Below are positions 62,401-64,000 of a stretch of DNA of 64,000 nt, in pieces. Made by a program: the position numbers and the translations under genes. The notes under the pieces were generated by a model. That model searched no databases. It was not told the origin of the DNA and saw only the letters and a program-made list of their open reading frames with translations. The stretch spans positions 3,906,001 to 3,970,000 of the forward strand of contig AP019416.1 in the NCBI GenBank assembly GCA_004295565.1, written 5' to 3'. Origin of the DNA: Vreelandella olivaria (GTDB lineage: Bacteria > Pseudomonadota > Gammaproteobacteria > Pseudomonadales > Halomonadaceae). The first letter of the stretch is position 1. Every line of letters begins with the position of its first letter.

Positions 62401-63805
62401 TTATTCGTAGGCCATCGCCTCCAGCTCTTTCCCGCGTGTCTTTGACGAAGTAGATAACGAAAAAGACCGAGGCAACGGCACTGATGGCGTAGAAGCCGTA
62501 AGCCCCGAACAGCCCGATAGAGGCCAGCATGATGGGGAAGGTCATGGTAATACCGAAGTTGGCCAGCCACTGGAAAAGCCCGGCAATCGCCAGCCCCGAG
62601 CCGCGCATTTGATTGGGGAACATCTCGCCCAGCATGACCCACATCACCGGCCCCCAAGAGGCGTTGAAGAACAGCACATAAAGGTTGGCGCACAGCAGCG
62701 CAAATACACCCATGTCACTGGATAACTGTAGGCTGCCATCCACCATCGTCGCCGTAGAGAACGCATAAGAGAGGCACGCCAGTGTCGCCGCCATGCCTAC
62801 CGAGCCGCCCCAAAGCAGCGGCTTGCGACCAATTTTGTCGATCAGCGCAATGGCCAGCAGGCAGGCACCGATACTCACGGCGCCAGAGATCACATTGATG
62901 AGTAGCGCATCGCCTTCGGAGAAACCCACGGACTGCCAAAGCACTGCGCCGTAGTAGAAAACGACGTTAATACCCACTAATTGCTGGAAAACCGCCAAGC
63001 CAATCCCCACCCAAACGATTCCGTGCAGCTTGCCAGTGGTGCGATTCATCACATCGCTTAACCGTGGTTTGTGATCCTGATCCAGGGTGGTGTTAATTTC
63101 ATCGATTTTAGTGCTCACATCGCGTTCCGGCATTACTAACCCAAGCACACGACGGGCTTCGCCCTGCTTACCGGTGCTGATCAGATAACGCGGGCTTTCT
63201 GGAATAAACAGCAGTGCCACCAGGAAAACGGCAGCCGGTATCAGCTCAATCCAGAACATCCAGCGCCAGGTCGCGAAGCCAAACCATAGCTCTGACATAG
63301 CCGAGCCCGCTACATAAGCCAAGACATAGTTGCTCAGAAAGGCAAAGAACAAACCAGAGATGATCGCTACCTGCTGGATCGTAGCCAAACGCCCTCGGTA
63401 GGCCGATGGTGCTACCTCACTGATATAAGCCGGGGTCATGACACTGGCGGCGCCGACGGCAAGCCCACCGAGAATGCGATATATCACAAACTCCATGGAA
63501 CTACCGGCAACGCCGGAGCCCCAGGCACTGATCAGGAAGAACACAGCGGCCACGATCAACAGTGTGCGGCGGCCAAAGCGATCCGCCAGGCGACCGGCAA
63601 AAAAAGCACCGATCGCACAGCCCAGCAACATCGACGCCACATTAAAACCCGTGCCTGCGCTATCGGAGTTAAAAGAGGCCTGTAGGCCATCCACCGTGCC
63701 GTTGATCACGCCACTGTCGAAACCAAACAGGAAACCGCCGATGGCGGCAATACAGCAAATCACCAGAATATAGGATGAGCGGCTTAGCGTTCTTTGTTGT
63801 GTCAT
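62401..63805 (-). CDS. Sugar porter (MFS) family transporter
   Basis: A 12-helix sugar:H+ or facilitated carrier of the XylE/GLUT type. Signatures are GGFLFGFDSGVINGTVDGLQ, RLADRFGRRTLLI, PESPRYLISTGKQGEARRVL, QQLVGINVVFYYGAVLW and DKIGRKPLLWGGS. As written it ends at 62375 with a non-homologous tail. One missing base at about 62434 restores TRGKELEAMAYE and a stop at 62401, giving about 468 residues. It lies just after the ABC ATPase gene on the same strand, so a sugar-use operon is likely. The sugar is not identifiable. Confidence 0.92.
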
Positions 63806-63873
63806 TGTCGAGCTCCTTGGATTTGTTATTGAGCGTTTTTATGTCTATTAAAAAGTCGGGAAATTGATGATCG

Positions 63874-64000
63874 TTAGTGGTTTAGCGTGCTCTCACGACT
63901 GCTTGAACGCTGGCGAACCGCGTCGTCAGGCAGACGCTGTCCGTCGGCATCGAACGCGTGAAGTTGGGCCTGTTGAGGCGTCATAAACAGCGTGTCGCCA
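63874..64000 (-). CDS. C-terminal end of a MalK/UgpC-type sugar ABC ATPase (partial)
   Basis: The last 41 codons, open to the window edge: GDTLFMTPQQAQLHAFDADG followed by QRLPDDAVRQRSSSRESTLN and a stop at 63874. The AQLHAFDADGQRL segment matches the C-terminal TOBE/regulatory domain of MalK, UgpC and MsmX ATPases. The sugar porter starts 68 bases further on the same strand. Confidence 0.7.
   Translation of the reverse strand, partial: GDTLFMTPQQAQLHAFDADGQRLPDDAVRQRSSSRESTLNH

Noticed and set aside
1-64000. CRISPR arrays, tRNA or rRNA genes, riboswitches
   Set aside because: No regularly spaced repeats, no tRNA cloverleaf with conserved TTCGA loop and no known riboswitch core was seen by eye; a covariance search would be decisive.

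Overview
The window looks like chromosome from a gammaproteobacterium of the Halomonas (Halomonadaceae) type. This is inferred from GC-moderate DNA, a Vibrio cholerae-like type VI secretion (T6SS) gene order, a Pseudomonas-like rpsT-murJ-ribF-ileS-lspA-fkpB-ispH-minor pilin order, a polar-flagellum style fliC/fliD block and a very acidic secreted protein. No rRNA, tRNA or CRISPR was seen. Nearly every gene is on the minus strand; the exceptions are hcp, the GGDEF gene, a small orphan and one serine hydrolase.

Layout. (1) 1-25.6 kb: one complete T6SS cluster. Reading along the minus strand from 24.4 kb it runs tssB, tssC, tssE, tssF, tssG, fha/tagH, tssJ, tssK, tssL, clpV/tssH, vasH, vasI, tssA, tssM, a GNAT-like gene, PAAR, vgrG, a DUF4123 (VasW-like) adaptor and the N-terminal half of a VasX-like effector that leaves the window. 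hcp diverges at 25.0 kb behind a sigma-54-type promoter that fits the cluster's own VasH activator. (2) 25.7-38.5 kb: trpS, a type IV minor pilin set (pilE, fimT, pilV, pilW and a large PilX-like protein, without pilY1), ispH, fkpB, lspA, ileS, ribF, murJ and rpsT. (3) 38.8-43.9 kb: a membrane PAS-GGDEF diguanylate cyclase, cysQ and a polar amino acid (cystine-type) ABC transporter. (4) 44.2-52.5 kb: two small helical genes, flagellin, an IS30-family element with 3-bp target duplication, two tandem fliD paralogues each with its own FliA-type promoter, and ugd. (5) 52.6-64 kb: mixed metabolic, envelope and transport genes, including two penicillin-binding/beta-lactamase-fold hydrolases, YqhA, ExoD, TerB, YejK, a YadG/YadH-type ABC exporter, a PpiC parvulin, a membrane acyltransferase, an acidic secreted protein, a sugar porter and the end of a MalK/UgpC-type ATPase.

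A dominant technical feature is that roughly 60 single-base frameshifts break about two thirds of the genes, including essential ones (ileS, murJ, ispH, lspA). Many fall in homopolymer runs and are repaired by one base. I read these as assembly or sequencing errors, not gene decay, and I give each gene its full reconstructed span.

The most interesting biology is the T6SS: a self-contained VgrG-adaptor-VasX killing module, an acetyltransferase-like gene where V. cholerae has vasL, and a sigma-54/VasH control region with a perfect palindrome in front of hcp.
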